A stretch of 7,541 bases of DNA, taken from positions 1-7,541 of the forward strand of contig JASHSN010000311.1 in NCBI GenBank assembly GCA_030038695.1, given 5' to 3'. The stretch comes from Nitrososphaeraceae archaeon (GTDB taxonomy: Archaea; Thermoproteota; Nitrososphaeria; Nitrososphaerales; Nitrososphaeraceae). The notes under the pieces are model-generated. The model was given only the letters and a program-made list of their open reading frames with translations. It was not told the origin of the DNA and did no database searches. Shown here in pieces: positions 1 through 5,836 of this stretch (within the stretch, counting starts at the first letter, position 1; every line of letters starts with the position of its first letter). Both the position numbers and the translations under genes were made by a program.

Positions 1-374
1 GTTATATCTATCGGTTGCTCATCTTCTTGGACCACAGGGGACATTGTGACCCTGTCATGGAACTTGCGAGTAGTGATTTCAAATCCGCAAAATAGTAGGT
101 AGGACTTGACGCCTATTATATACTGCTTGACAGTATTTGGAGCGAGATTTGGTCGGTTGTTTTTTAGATAACCCACAAAATTATCTAGCAATCTGTAGAG
201 ATCTGTTTTGTTGTCTATAATGGATTGGACTATTGTTTCGGCATCATGGGATTGAGATTTGAGAAAAATGTTAAAGAGAACCAAGGTATTGAGATAAGCT
301 TTACTGGTATTTGGACTTGCACGATTCTTGGAGTCTAGAAATTCGTTAACTCGCGATATTTTTTGAACTTCCAT
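1..374 (-). CDS. Tyrosine recombinase/integrase, N-terminal part (runs off left edge)
   Basis: The reverse strand from ATG at 374 stays open to the window edge for 124 residues. The product matches the SAM-like, core-DNA-binding N-terminal domain of phage-type tyrosine recombinases: a helix with SPNTSKAYLNTLVLFNIFLK near residues 20-39, then LAPNTVKQYIIGVKSYLLFCGFE near 77-98, the usual 'T-x-x-x-Y-x-x-x-(I/L)-x-x-F/Y' helices that clamp the recombination site. The linker PVVQEDEQPI (113-122) is typical of the junction to the catalytic domain. The catalytic R...H-x-x-R...Y residues would lie beyond the edge, so activity cannot be judged. The frame is open upstream to a TAG at 423-425, and a TTG at 401 is an alternative start. 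ATG at 374 is preferred because the domain begins just after it. The gene points out of the window, away from the ligase. Its presence suggests an integrated element to the left. Confidence 0.82.
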   Translation of the reverse strand, partial: MEVQKISRVNEFLDSKNRASPNTSKAYLNTLVLFNIFLKSQSHDAETIVQSIIDNKTDLYRLLDNFVGYLKNNRPNLAPNTVKQYIIGVKSYLLFCGFEITTRKFHDRVTMSPVVQEDEQPIDI

Positions 375-430
375 CCTATCAGATGATCTCTTGTATGCCA
401 AGATGTTTGCCTTATTGAAAGGCTAGTAAC

Positions 431-455
431 CAGTTATATATCGATTTTTATAAAA
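431..455 (-). promoter_or_regulatory. Probable archaeal promoter of the integrase (two TATA-like boxes)
   Basis: Read on the minus strand, this stretch holds TTTATAAAAA and then TATATAAC, both AT-rich TATA-like boxes. Transcription starting about 25 nt downstream would begin near 410-425, giving a leader of about 35-50 nt before ATG 374, or only about 10-20 nt before the alternative TTG at 401. There is no clear Shine-Dalgarno sequence. The call rests on position and composition only. Confidence 0.4.
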
Positions 456-958
456 GATAACATAGATTACCTTACATACAGCATTTATGAGCTCGGCTCA
501 GCTCGACCAAGTCTAGGTGCGATGAATACTCTCGACGATGAAAATTGCAATATAACAGTTTTCGTATTGTGATTGTACAGTGATGCGACTCTAAAAGAAC
601 AAAAAAACTCTTGATTTTGGTTTACAAATCTTTTACTTACAGTTTGATATTATAGAATAGTGAATTCGAAGATAAGTCTATTTCTCGATTATGTAGTGAT
701 CGCAGCGAAAAAACTAACGAAATGGCGACCTTAGACATTCTATATACCCCTGGTTAGTGCCGGACCATCATCTTTTTCTCACGGCAAGAGAGAACCCCTT
801 TATCCGTTATGGAATTTATTTCAACTCTCATTTCGTCCCAACGATCAACAAGTAATTTTTTCTATCTAGCCGTTGTAATAATATCCTTACATCAAATGTT
901 CTACAAAAATATATAATATCCGTAGCTGATCATTGTCACTATTATGAGTGGACTGTTT

Positions 959-970
959 CCTTTTTATAAT
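959..970 (+). promoter_or_regulatory. Candidate TATA box for the DNA ligase
   Basis: CCTTTTTATAAT is the best TATA-like match ahead of the ligase. A transcript starting about 25 nt downstream would begin near 990, leaving about 50 nt to the inferred TTG start at 1041 and about 108 nt to ATG 1099. A second AT-rich stretch (ATATATAATATCC, 908-920) is a rival. Neither is close enough for a leaderless message. Confidence 0.35.
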
Positions 971-978
971 CTAATGCT

Positions 979-1001
979 CCACCTCACTAAAAGGAAGGTG
1001 G
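979..1001. repeat. 6-bp perfect inverted repeat CCACCT-11 nt-AGGTGG
   Basis: The arms are at 979-984 and 996-1001 with an 11-nt loop (CACTAAAAGGA). It sits at the expected transcription start of the ligase message, just downstream of the TATA-like box at 959-970. It could be a leader hairpin or a protein site. It is short enough to be chance. Confidence 0.4.
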
Positions 1002-1040
1002 TGTATGTATTATCTCCATTCATTCTAGTAACTGTCCAAC

Positions 1041-1098
1041 TTGTTTTTCACATTTTGTAGATACCTGTGAACAAATACGAGCAACTAGTAGTAAGAAC
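1041..1098 (+). other. Missing N-terminus of the DNA ligase, out of frame with its likely TTG start by one base
   Basis: The ligase reading frame stays open upstream of ATG 1099 back to a TAA at 988-990, and the residues just upstream (FSHFVDTCEQIRATSSKN, then M of the annotated start) look like the first helix of the ligase DNA-binding domain. That in-frame extension has no ATG, GTG or TTG. A TTG sits at 1041-1043, one base out of register. Removing one T from the run TTTTT at 1044-1048 would give an in-frame start and add 19 residues, for about 565 in all. The site is therefore either a real frameshift, a homopolymer error, or initiation at a non-standard codon. Confidence 0.6.
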
Positions 1099-2739
1099 AT
1101 GAAAATAAATATCCTTTCTGACTACCTTTATTCTTTAAGCGATGATGAAGAATCTTTACCTATAGCTGTTCTTTTCTTCGCTGGTAGAATATTTCCACAA
1201 GGTTCAAAATTTGTGATGAATTTGGGATACAGTACAATAATACAAGTACTCTCCGAAATAGCTACTCTTGATTCAAATCAAATACAGAAAATCTACTTGG
1301 AACATGGAGATATGGGTGCATTATCTGAGTATGCAGTATCAAAGAAGAATGTGGTTTCACTTTTCCAGCGGGAACGCTTAACGTTATCATCCATATATGG
1401 CCGACTTAAGGAAATTGCAGATACTATAGGCTCTGGTTCTGGTAAAGAAAAGAAAAGCATCTTGAAAGGACTACTTGTCGACAGCTCACCGCAAGAGGCA
1501 AAATATCTAATAAAAATTATAAATAGAGAAATGAGGATTGGTCTGACAGAAGGTCTGGTTGAAACTGCTATATCAAAAGTATTTCACCAAGATCTTAAAG
1601 ATGTTAGAGAATCGATGCTCGTTTCGGGAGATATTTCCAAGGTCGTATTGTTGGCCAAGAGGAACCTACTGCATACCTCGCTTATCAAACCACTTACACC
1701 TATAAGTTACATGTTAGCAGATGTGATGTTTAGTGCAGAGGAGATAATCAACTATTATCAAAAACCTTTGATTTGTGAGTTCAAATATGACGGTATACGA
1801 GCACAAATGCATAAGTCTGGACAACAAATTAGAATATTTTCTCGTAAGCTTTCTGAAATTACAAACGCATTTCCCGAATTAGCTAATGGTGGAGTGAATT
1901 TGAAACTGTTATCATCAACATTATTCTCAGATATAGATTTTATTCTGGACGGAGAAGTGATTGCTTTTCAAAACGGTAAACCACTTCATTTCCAAGAACT
2001 CCAAAAAAGACTTCACAAAAAGAATCTGACAGAAAAAATCATGACAGAAACCCCGCTTTTATATGTAGTATTTGATATCATGTATTTCAACGGAGAAAGC
2101 CTAATTAAAAAGTCAATTAGAGAGAGAAAAGAAATTCTGTCAAATATATCTTTTAAAGATCCTATCATTAACTCAATATATAAGCTTACTAATTCAGAGG
2201 AAGAAATTATTGCGATGTTTGAGAAAAGCAGAGGTATTGGTCATGAAGGACTGGTATTAAAAGATCCTGATTCTCAGTATCATCCTGGAAAAAGAGGAAG
2301 ATATTGGGTGAAGCTTAAGAAAGAGCTAGACACAATTGATGCAGTCATTGTAATTGCTGAATATGGGCATGGAAAGAGAGCAGGTGTGTTATCTGATTAT
2401 ACGTTTGCAGTAAGAGATGTTGAGAACAATAGTGTTAGTAACTTAAGAACAATTGGTAAGGCCTATTCCGGATTAACCGATGATGAAATTCTAGAGACAA
2501 CAAAAAAATTACAATCAATTATTATAAAAGATGAGGGCACTAGAATAACAGTAAGGCCAGAAATAATTTTAGAAGTTGCGTTTGACAGTATCCAAAAAAG
2601 TAATAGACATGATAGCGGTTTTGCATTGCGTTTTCCAAGAATAAAGAATATACGTGTAGACAAAAATGTCTCAGATATAGATTCACTCCAAAATGTCAAA
2701 CGGATCTACCAAAAACAGGTTCACATAATGGGTAGATAA
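1099..2739 (+). CDS. lig: ATP-dependent DNA ligase
   Basis: Seals nicks in duplex DNA by the ATP-dependent lysyl-AMP, DNA-adenylate, ligation pathway, acting in lagging-strand maturation or repair. Of 546 residues, about 1-205 form the helical DNA-binding domain (including KYLIKIINREMRIGLTEGLV), about 206-410 the nucleotidyltransferase domain and the rest the OB-fold. All nucleotidyltransferase motifs are visible. Motif I is K229-YDGIR with the AMP-accepting lysine. R245-IFSR follows motif I, motif III is D284-GE, and IIIa is YVVFD322-326. Motif IV is E383-GLVLK, and motif V is WVK405-LK407. The C-terminal RFPRIKNIRVDK segment (from R511) is motif VI-like. Nothing in the body is damaged. ATG 1099 is the first ordinary start in frame, but the true protein probably begins about 19 residues earlier. 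The N-terminal region looks unlike the best-known archaeal replicative ligases, so it could be a second, repair-type ligase. The gene stands alone with no operon partner. Confidence 0.95.
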   Translation: MKINILSDYLYSLSDDEESLPIAVLFFAGRIFPQGSKFVMNLGYSTIIQVLSEIATLDSNQIQKIYLEHGDMGALSEYAVSKKNVVSLFQRERLTLSSIYGRLKEIADTIGSGSGKEKKSILKGLLVDSSPQEAKYLIKIINREMRIGLTEGLVETAISKVFHQDLKDVRESMLVSGDISKVVLLAKRNLLHTSLIKPLTPISYMLADVMFSAEEIINYYQKPLICEFKYDGIRAQMHKSGQQIRIFSRKLSEITNAFPELANGGVNLKLLSSTLFSDIDFILDGEVIAFQNGKPLHFQELQKRLHKKNLTEKIMTETPLLYVVFDIMYFNGESLIKKSIRERKEILSNISFKDPIINSIYKLTNSEEEIIAMFEKSRGIGHEGLVLKDPDSQYHPGKRGRYWVKLKKELDTIDAVIVIAEYGHGKRAGVLSDYTFAVRDVENNSVSNLRTIGKAYSGLTDDEILETTKKLQSIIIKDEGTRITVRPEIILEVAFDSIQKSNRHDSGFALRFPRIKNIRVDKNVSDIDSLQNVKRIYQKQVHIMGR

Positions 2740-2925
2740 TGAGTAGGGTAAAACCACTATATCTGTTGAGGTAACAGTATAGAGAACTATTGATTAGGAA
2801 GTATTGATCATATACTCCTTTTAAAACAGACGCTCGCAACTCCCGGATTAGTTATAGACAACGATTTAGGAGTGGATAGTACGATTGGAATAATCAGGTG
2901 TTTATACCAGGATCGTCTCTCCTTT

Positions 2926-3093
2926 TTAGATGGAGACACAAATTCTATTAAGCTTCTCCTCCGCCAACCTTGTTATCAATTCATTGATCATTTTTTGTTG
3001 TTCAAAGATGAGAATCATAAACAAAACCTCTGTGGAAAAATTCTCGCCCTTAGCACTCACGCAATCGGCATACTCTTCCTTGTTACTCAACAT
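2926..3093 (-). CDS. Small helical protein, 55 residues, unknown function
   Basis: ATG at 3093 reads 55 residues to TAA at 2926. The product starts MLSNKEEYADCVSAKGENF and then forms one amphipathic helix (TEVLFMILIFEQQKMINELI, continuing TRLAEEKLNRI), with hydrophobic residues every three to four positions and Lys/Glu between them. Codons follow the purine-any-pyrimidine bias of real genes. The plus strand over the same codon register is also open, but its translation is Leu/Phe/Cys-rich, as expected of an antisense shadow. The helix suggests a small oligomerising or partner-binding protein. I do not recognise the family. No strong TATA box is seen upstream. It is convergent with the ligase, 186 bases beyond its stop. 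Confidence 0.5.
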   Translation of the reverse strand: MLSNKEEYADCVSAKGENFSTEVLFMILIFEQQKMINELITRLAEEKLNRICVSI

Positions 3094-3482
3094 TTTATTG
3101 AAAAGGATTTAATGTAAGAGTTGTAGGAGTTGGATAATTTCAATAACATATCTTAACAGAGCATAAGTACTACATACGAATTCCATTTGTGGGATTCAGG
3201 CATACGAGTCAATATATGTTGACCAAATGATTGGCAACCTCGATGCCCCAACATTATTGTAATGTATTTTAGTTAGGTAATTGTACCATAGTAGTTTGGT
3301 AGTCCTCGATGTAATGTTTATGGAAATTTGCAGAAAAATGGGCTCAAAAGCGAAAATCTTAGTAGATATGAGAAAATTAGTTTCAAGGCTGGATATCATC
3401 ATTTAGTGATATGTACTAAAATCTCAAACCTTACGCCGGATTATAGATATTCGTGGCTGCTAAATCTTATAAAGAGGAAGTG
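3094..3482. other. Intergenic stretch without a convincing gene
   Basis: The most protein-like piece is plus-strand ATG 3314 to TAG 3404 (30 codons), which contains MGSKAKILVDMRKLVSRLDI. The frame is open upstream to a TAA and could be a fragment of something larger, but there is no matching continuation. Longer open frames on both strands have compositions typical of chance. No RNA gene or repeat is seen. Confidence 0.4.
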
Positions 3483-3662
3483 TTACCTAAAATTGTCGGT
3501 GGAGGTTTTAACATCCGGGTACATTCCTTTCCACAATGTGTCAGCAGCACATTACCCACAATCCCCGACTTTGATGTAAATACCACTTGTATGACCGCAA
3601 CCATTACCCCCACACTTTACGAAAACCGAGATACAAACCTCAACATAGGGGAAGTCTATCAC
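3483..3662 (-). pseudogene. Cysteine-rich zinc-ribbon-like small ORF interrupted by a stop
   Basis: From GTG at 3662 the minus strand encodes 36 residues, ending at TAA 3552-3554, and the same frame then continues open for 22 more codons to TAA 3483-3485. The first part contains VEVCISVFVKCGGNGCGHTS and then GIYIKVGDCG. After the stop comes CAADTLWKGMYPDVK and then TSTDNFR. The spacing C-x4-C ... C-G-stop-C would make a four-cysteine zinc site only if the stop codon were a sense codon. Codons across the stop are strongly RNY (GTT, GTA, GGT, AAT, GGT, AGT, ATC, GTC, GAT), which supports past coding on this strand rather than the plus strand. It is divergent from the exported-protein genes and shares their AT-rich promoter region. 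No family is recognised. It could be a real 36-residue peptide or a broken zinc finger. Confidence 0.4.
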
Positions 3663-3713
3663 TATAGGAATGTTATATAATATAGGTATAATACTGTTAT
3701 CTGACTATAGGAA
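3661..3713 (+). promoter_or_regulatory. Promoter region: two TATA boxes bracketed by a 10-nt direct repeat
   Basis: ACTATAGGAA occurs exactly twice, at 3661-3670 and 3704-3713, 43 nt apart start to start (about four helical turns). Between the copies lie TTATATAATATAGG (3673-3686) and GTATAATAC (3686-3694). The second box is about 30 nt ahead of ATG 3724, giving a very short leader. The first box is nearly symmetrical and could also serve the minus-strand ORF starting at 3662. The repeat geometry is that of a pair of regulator sites, but no regulator is identified. Confidence 0.5.
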
Positions 3714-3723
3714 ATAACCTAGG

Positions 3724-3993
3724 ATGATAAAACAAATCAGTCTCATTGCTTTAGCAATAGGAATAGGAACAATATTATTTCCAGCAACACACGTAGCAGC
3801 TGACTACGGTTTCAAAGCCCCTGCCACCACCGAGAAAGTACCATATCTAGCGCAGGAGCTATCGAAAGTACGGCAAGTAATATCAGGTATCTTGCCTCTT
3901 ACGGGCACAGGGGGGCAAGGAGGCTACAAAGCCGTAGGGGGTCTGGGAGCGGCTTCACCAGCACCACAACTACAAGTGACGGCCCCGAAATAG
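3724..3993 (+). CDS. Small exported protein with Gly-rich C-terminal half, unknown function
   Basis: The 89-residue product begins with a Sec-type signal peptide: positive MIK, hydrophobic core ISLIALAIGIGTILF, then a probable signal-peptidase site after VAA (about residue 26, before DYGF). The mature chain of about 63 residues has a short helical stretch (VPYLAQELSKVRQVISGIL) and then a Gly/Ala/Pro-rich tail (GTGGQGGYKAVGGLGAASPA). There are no cysteines and no second membrane segment, so it is expected to be secreted or held at the cell surface by a partner. ATG 3724 is chosen because the signal peptide starts there and the TATA box fits. It lies 27 nt ahead of another exported-protein gene on the same strand, suggesting a common unit. 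A T6 run (4008-4013) between them could end some transcripts. The region from 3820 to 3990 is noticeably richer in GC than its surroundings. Family not recognised. Confidence 0.75.
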   Translation: MIKQISLIALAIGIGTILFPATHVAADYGFKAPATTEKVPYLAQELSKVRQVISGILPLTGTGGQGGYKAVGGLGAASPAPQLQVTAPK

Positions 3994-4020
3994 CGGTTAT
4001 CAAACCCTTTTTTACAGAAT

Positions 4021-4422
4021 ATGACACACAAAGCAATCGCAATATCTAGGATAGCGGCAATTCTGACACTATCTGTACTAGCCTGGATATCGATAACGAA
4101 CCAAGCATTCGCTCAGGCCAAGCCCACAACTTTAACATTAGGCTCGTATCCAAACAGCGGAAAAGTCGGCTCCGCAGGCACCTTACGCGTAAGCTTGTTT
4201 GGCAAACTGACCTTTGAGGATTCAAAAGTAGGTGGAGCTGCTATATGGATTACCGGGACAGGCGAAGGTAAACAAGAGACTGCTGTCACAACTAATAAAT
4301 TCGGTACCTACAACACCCATGCCGACCTAGGCCCAGGTACACATAAAATTGAAGCATTTTTCCTTGGTGACGCCGCCCACCTGTCGTCATCTGCAACAAA
4401 GACAATTCCAGTTACACCTTGA
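4021..4422 (+). CDS. Exported Ig-like (beta-sandwich) domain protein
   Basis: The 133-residue product has a Sec signal peptide with core IAAILTLSVLAWISI and a cleavage site after AFA (about residue 31, before QAKP). The mature part is a single beta-rich domain. It opens with TTLTLGSYPNSGKVGSAGTL, followed by a strand with GKLTFEDSKVGGAAIWI, and closes with NKFGTYNTHADLGPGTHKIE and AFFLGDAAHLSSSATKTI. The ending 'T-(T/N)-x-x-G-x-Y... LGPGTHKIEAFFLGDAAHLSSS' is the hallmark of bacterial/archaeal Ig-like repeats (Big family: G-x-H-x-I-x-A-x-F-x-G-D-x-x-x-x-x-S-x-S). These usually mediate adhesion or build cell-surface layers, and here there is only one copy. No transmembrane anchor or sorting signal follows. 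It lies directly downstream of another exported protein, with which it is probably co-expressed. ATG 4021 immediately precedes the signal peptide. The Ig-like call is confident at fold level, but the ligand is unknown. Confidence 0.85.
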   Translation: MTHKAIAISRIAAILTLSVLAWISITNQAFAQAKPTTLTLGSYPNSGKVGSAGTLRVSLFGKLTFEDSKVGGAAIWITGTGEGKQETAVTTNKFGTYNTHADLGPGTHKIEAFFLGDAAHLSSSATKTIPVTP

Positions 4423-4572
4423 TTGCATTATAAGCAGCATAGTGCCTCCACACAATTATACGATGAAACGATGCTTCACAATGGAGTTGAAGGCATCGCT
4501 GGTAAACCTTGGACATAAGAGCGCATTCGATCTATTATCTCCTCTTACTCAGGAAATCTATTATCTAGTCAT

Positions 4573-4731
4573 TTATGCTCTGACTTTTACAAGTTTTACA
4601 TGTCCTCTAGTGCAATTCTCAGGACCGCCCAAATGCGATCGTACCATCTCCTTTGCTTTTAATTCAGGTAATTTTTCGGTGGATATATAACCACATTTTT
4701 TGCACGTTATAACATATAGCCAGTTTACCAA
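4573..4731 (-). CDS. Small zinc-finger-like protein, 52 residues
   Basis: The minus strand from TTG at 4731 to TAA at 4573 encodes 52 residues. The start reads MVNWLYVITCKKCGYISTEK and the middle and end read LPELKAKEMVRSHLGGPENC then TRGHVKLVKVRA. C10-x2-C13 forms one knuckle, and C40-x3-H44 with H33 nearby could complete a zinc site. The V-I-T-C-K-K-C-G-Y start is typical of zinc ribbons, and the basic end (HVKLVKVRA) fits nucleic-acid or partner binding. The only in-frame start before a TAG at 4741-4747 is TTG, since the sole ATG is internal. The gene is convergent with the exported-protein unit, 150 bases past its end. Its TATA box lies in a perfect inverted repeat (4782-4805), pointing to regulated, perhaps autoregulated, expression. 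It is clearly coding-like despite its size, but its function is not known. Confidence 0.72.
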   Translation of the reverse strand: MVNWLYVITCKKCGYISTEKLPELKAKEMVRSHLGGPENCTRGHVKLVKVRA

Positions 4732-4781
4732 GACTAATTTGACCTAGAAGACGAGGTTATGTCTCTAGGCTAGGCTTGGTG

Positions 4782-4805
4782 AAGTGAACTATATATTCTT
4801 CACTT
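4782..4805 (-). promoter_or_regulatory. TATA box inside a perfect 7-bp inverted repeat (candidate operator)
   Basis: AAGTGAA (4782-4788) and TTCACTT (4799-4805) flank a 10-nt spacer which on the minus strand reads GAATATATAG, a good archaeal TATA box. A transcript starting about 25 nt on would begin near 4765-4770, about 35 nt ahead of TTG 4731. A dimeric repressor on this site would directly block TATA-binding protein. That mechanism is an inference from the geometry. Confidence 0.55.
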
Positions 4806-4927
4806 TCTCGGTGAAAATTATAAGGCTCCCGGGCAAACCAAACAGCCTTGGAATGGAATAGGTTGTGGACAATCTTCTCGCGGTATTGCCTTTATGGATC
4901 AGGAAGCTTTCTAGAGGTAGAATCTGA

Positions 4928-5449
4928 CACTCGGACCACACCTCTCCCCTTGCCACAACAAAACTGTCCTCGGCATATGCTCTACTTCCTCACCGAGAGC
5001 ATGGGACGAATACCCTTCAGACAATTATATCAGGAAACTATATCAGATCTTTTGCACGAATCCTGTATATCGTGCACAGGCAAGAACTATTTTTACAACT
5101 ATCTACTACAAGTCTTAAATCCATTCTGGAGCGTATGTCGCTGCTTGACAATATGCCCCAAATGCTCTAACACCTTACACTTGCACAGCTCTGCAAGAGT
5201 AGAGGTATACAGACATGTATCAGGCACCTAGAGAGACTAAAAGCAATATAGATATAAAATACGACGTAGTTCAAGAATATTTCATATCAAATAGAATATC
5301 CGTTTGTTTTCGAGTCGGCAGTTATTCATACCCCAAACCTCAAAAGCAATGTGCTCTATATTGAAGGAATAGATTCATCAATACCCTATGGCCATCCCTT
5401 CGCAAACCGGGAAGAACGGTTCACATGGCAACAAAAGGTCTTCGACTAG
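4928..5449 (+). pseudogene. Decayed gene with several stops and frameshifts, family unknown
   Basis: One plus-strand register (codons starting at 4928, 4931, ...) carries protein-like sequence broken by stops. From 4928 it reads, in part, HSDHTSPLATTKLSSAYALL, then IIRSF-like helical text with YIRSFARILYIVHRQELFLQ and SLKSILERMSLLDNMPQML, to TAA 5168. It resumes with HLTLAQLCKSRGIQTCIRHL and ERLKAI to TAG 5249. The next 20 bases hold further stops (TAA 5255, TAG 5267), while the neighbouring register reads KSNIDIKYDVVQE. From 5270 the first register resumes with NISYQIEYPFVFESAVIHTP and GIDSSIPYGHPFANREERFTW in part, ending at TAG 5447. One nonsense change and two compensating indels would explain it. 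No start codon is visible. The 127-codon ORF in another register (TTG 4848 to TAG 5229) is cysteine- and tryptophan-rich with unnatural composition. I could not name the family. Confidence 0.4.
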
Positions 5450-5455
5450 ACCATA

Positions 5456-5773
5456 TTAAATCCAATTCCACGATGATATCCCACGCATGCTACACTGTTT
5501 TCTTATGATGCTTTTAGCTCTTTCAGCAGCTTCAATTTCATTACAGCCTTTTTTTAGATATTGAACCAATAGTTCCTCATACAATTTCTTTGCACGTTCT
5601 TCACTGAATTCTTTGTATTTTTCTATATTAGAATGCACTCTTGTTGCTTTATCACATTGACTATCTTCATTTGATAGAGTTGATTGTACAATTCCTTTCA
5701 TTTCTCTATATTCTTTCTTACATTCCATACAATTATCGTCAAAGAAATGTGTATGAACAGAGCAGCCTATCAT
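5456..5773 (-). CDS. Small protein with N-terminal CxxH...CxxC motif and helical C-terminus
   Basis: The 105-residue product begins MIGCSVHTHFFDDNCMECKK. C4-x2-H7 (or H9) and C15-x2-C18 could bind one zinc ion, as in a short treble-clef or zinc-finger knuckle. A polar linker (about 21-50) follows, then a long amphipathic helical part: KYKEFSEERAKKLYEELLVQ (52-71) and YLKKGCNEIEAAERAKSIIR (72-91). It ends CSMRGISSWNWI. Extra cysteines at 40, 77 and 94 are spread out. A tandem 'E-R-A-K-x-(L/I)' spacing (ERAKKLYEE, ERAKSIIRK) suggests a helical hairpin, perhaps for dimer or partner binding. ATG 5773 is supported by a TATA box about 25 nt upstream, as for a leaderless message. It is tail-to-tail with the relic ending at 5449 (6 bases). 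The function is not recognised. A DNA- or RNA-associated regulator is possible but unproven. Confidence 0.75.
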   Translation of the reverse strand: MIGCSVHTHFFDDNCMECKKEYREMKGIVQSTLSNEDSQCDKATRVHSNIEKYKEFSEERAKKLYEELLVQYLKKGCNEIEAAERAKSIIRKQCSMRGISSWNWI

Positions 5774-5793
5774 ATTCTAAAGACCCAGATTTT

Positions 5794-5805
5794 ATTCTAT
5801 AAGGT
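5794..5805 (-). promoter_or_regulatory. TATA box for the 105-residue CxxC protein (leaderless start)
   Basis: On the minus strand this reads ACCTTATAGAAT. Its centre is about 25 nt ahead of ATG 5773, the spacing expected when transcription starts at or next to the start codon. No Shine-Dalgarno sequence is present, consistent with a leaderless archaeal message. Confidence 0.55.
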
Positions 5806-5836
5806 AGATTGAAAAATAATATTGATTTTTATCATT

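Larger units (their letters stand above)
375..1040. other. Long intergenic stretch with no confident gene; only short relic-like frames
   Basis: No ORF with a start codon and convincing length is present. Two minus-strand stretches look faintly protein-like. One spans about 665-480 without a start codon and contains ...HRREYSSHLDLVELSRAHK before a stop. The other is ATG 831 to TAA 754 (25 codons), starting MRVEINSITDKGVL, whose frame extends upstream through KKLLVDRWDE to a TAG. They may be decayed coding sequence or chance. AT-rich TATA-like stretches occur at 908-920 and 959-970 on the plus strand. Confidence 0.45.

Noticed and set aside
2463..2699. 78-codon minus-strand ORF inside the ligase
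   Set aside because: Antisense shadow of the ligase OB-fold region.
3196..3402. 68-codon minus-strand ORF
   Set aside because: Composition is that of chance AT-rich sequence (Ile/Thr/Ser/Asn), with no promoter or motif.
3453..3680. 75-codon plus-strand ORF from GTG 3453
   Set aside because: Antisense to the better-supported cysteine-rich minus ORF. It runs into the promoter block and shows no family features.
4428..4544. Minus-strand fragment EEIIDRMRSYVQGLPAMPST then, past TGA 4476-4478, SIVSSYNCVEALCCL
   Set aside because: The only ATG gives 16 residues before the stop, and the piece after it is short. Protein-like but too small to support as a gene. It could be relic sequence.
4349..4690. 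113-codon plus-strand ORF overlapping the Ig-like gene and the zinc-finger gene
   Set aside because: It lies in a different register of one real gene and antisense to another, with unnatural composition.
4848..5231. 127-codon plus-strand ORF with many cysteines (SCISCTG, CRCLTICPKC), TTG start
   Set aside because: Cysteine- and tryptophan-heavy composition and no recognisable fold. Another register over the same bases looks more like decayed coding sequence. A zinc protein is not fully excluded.
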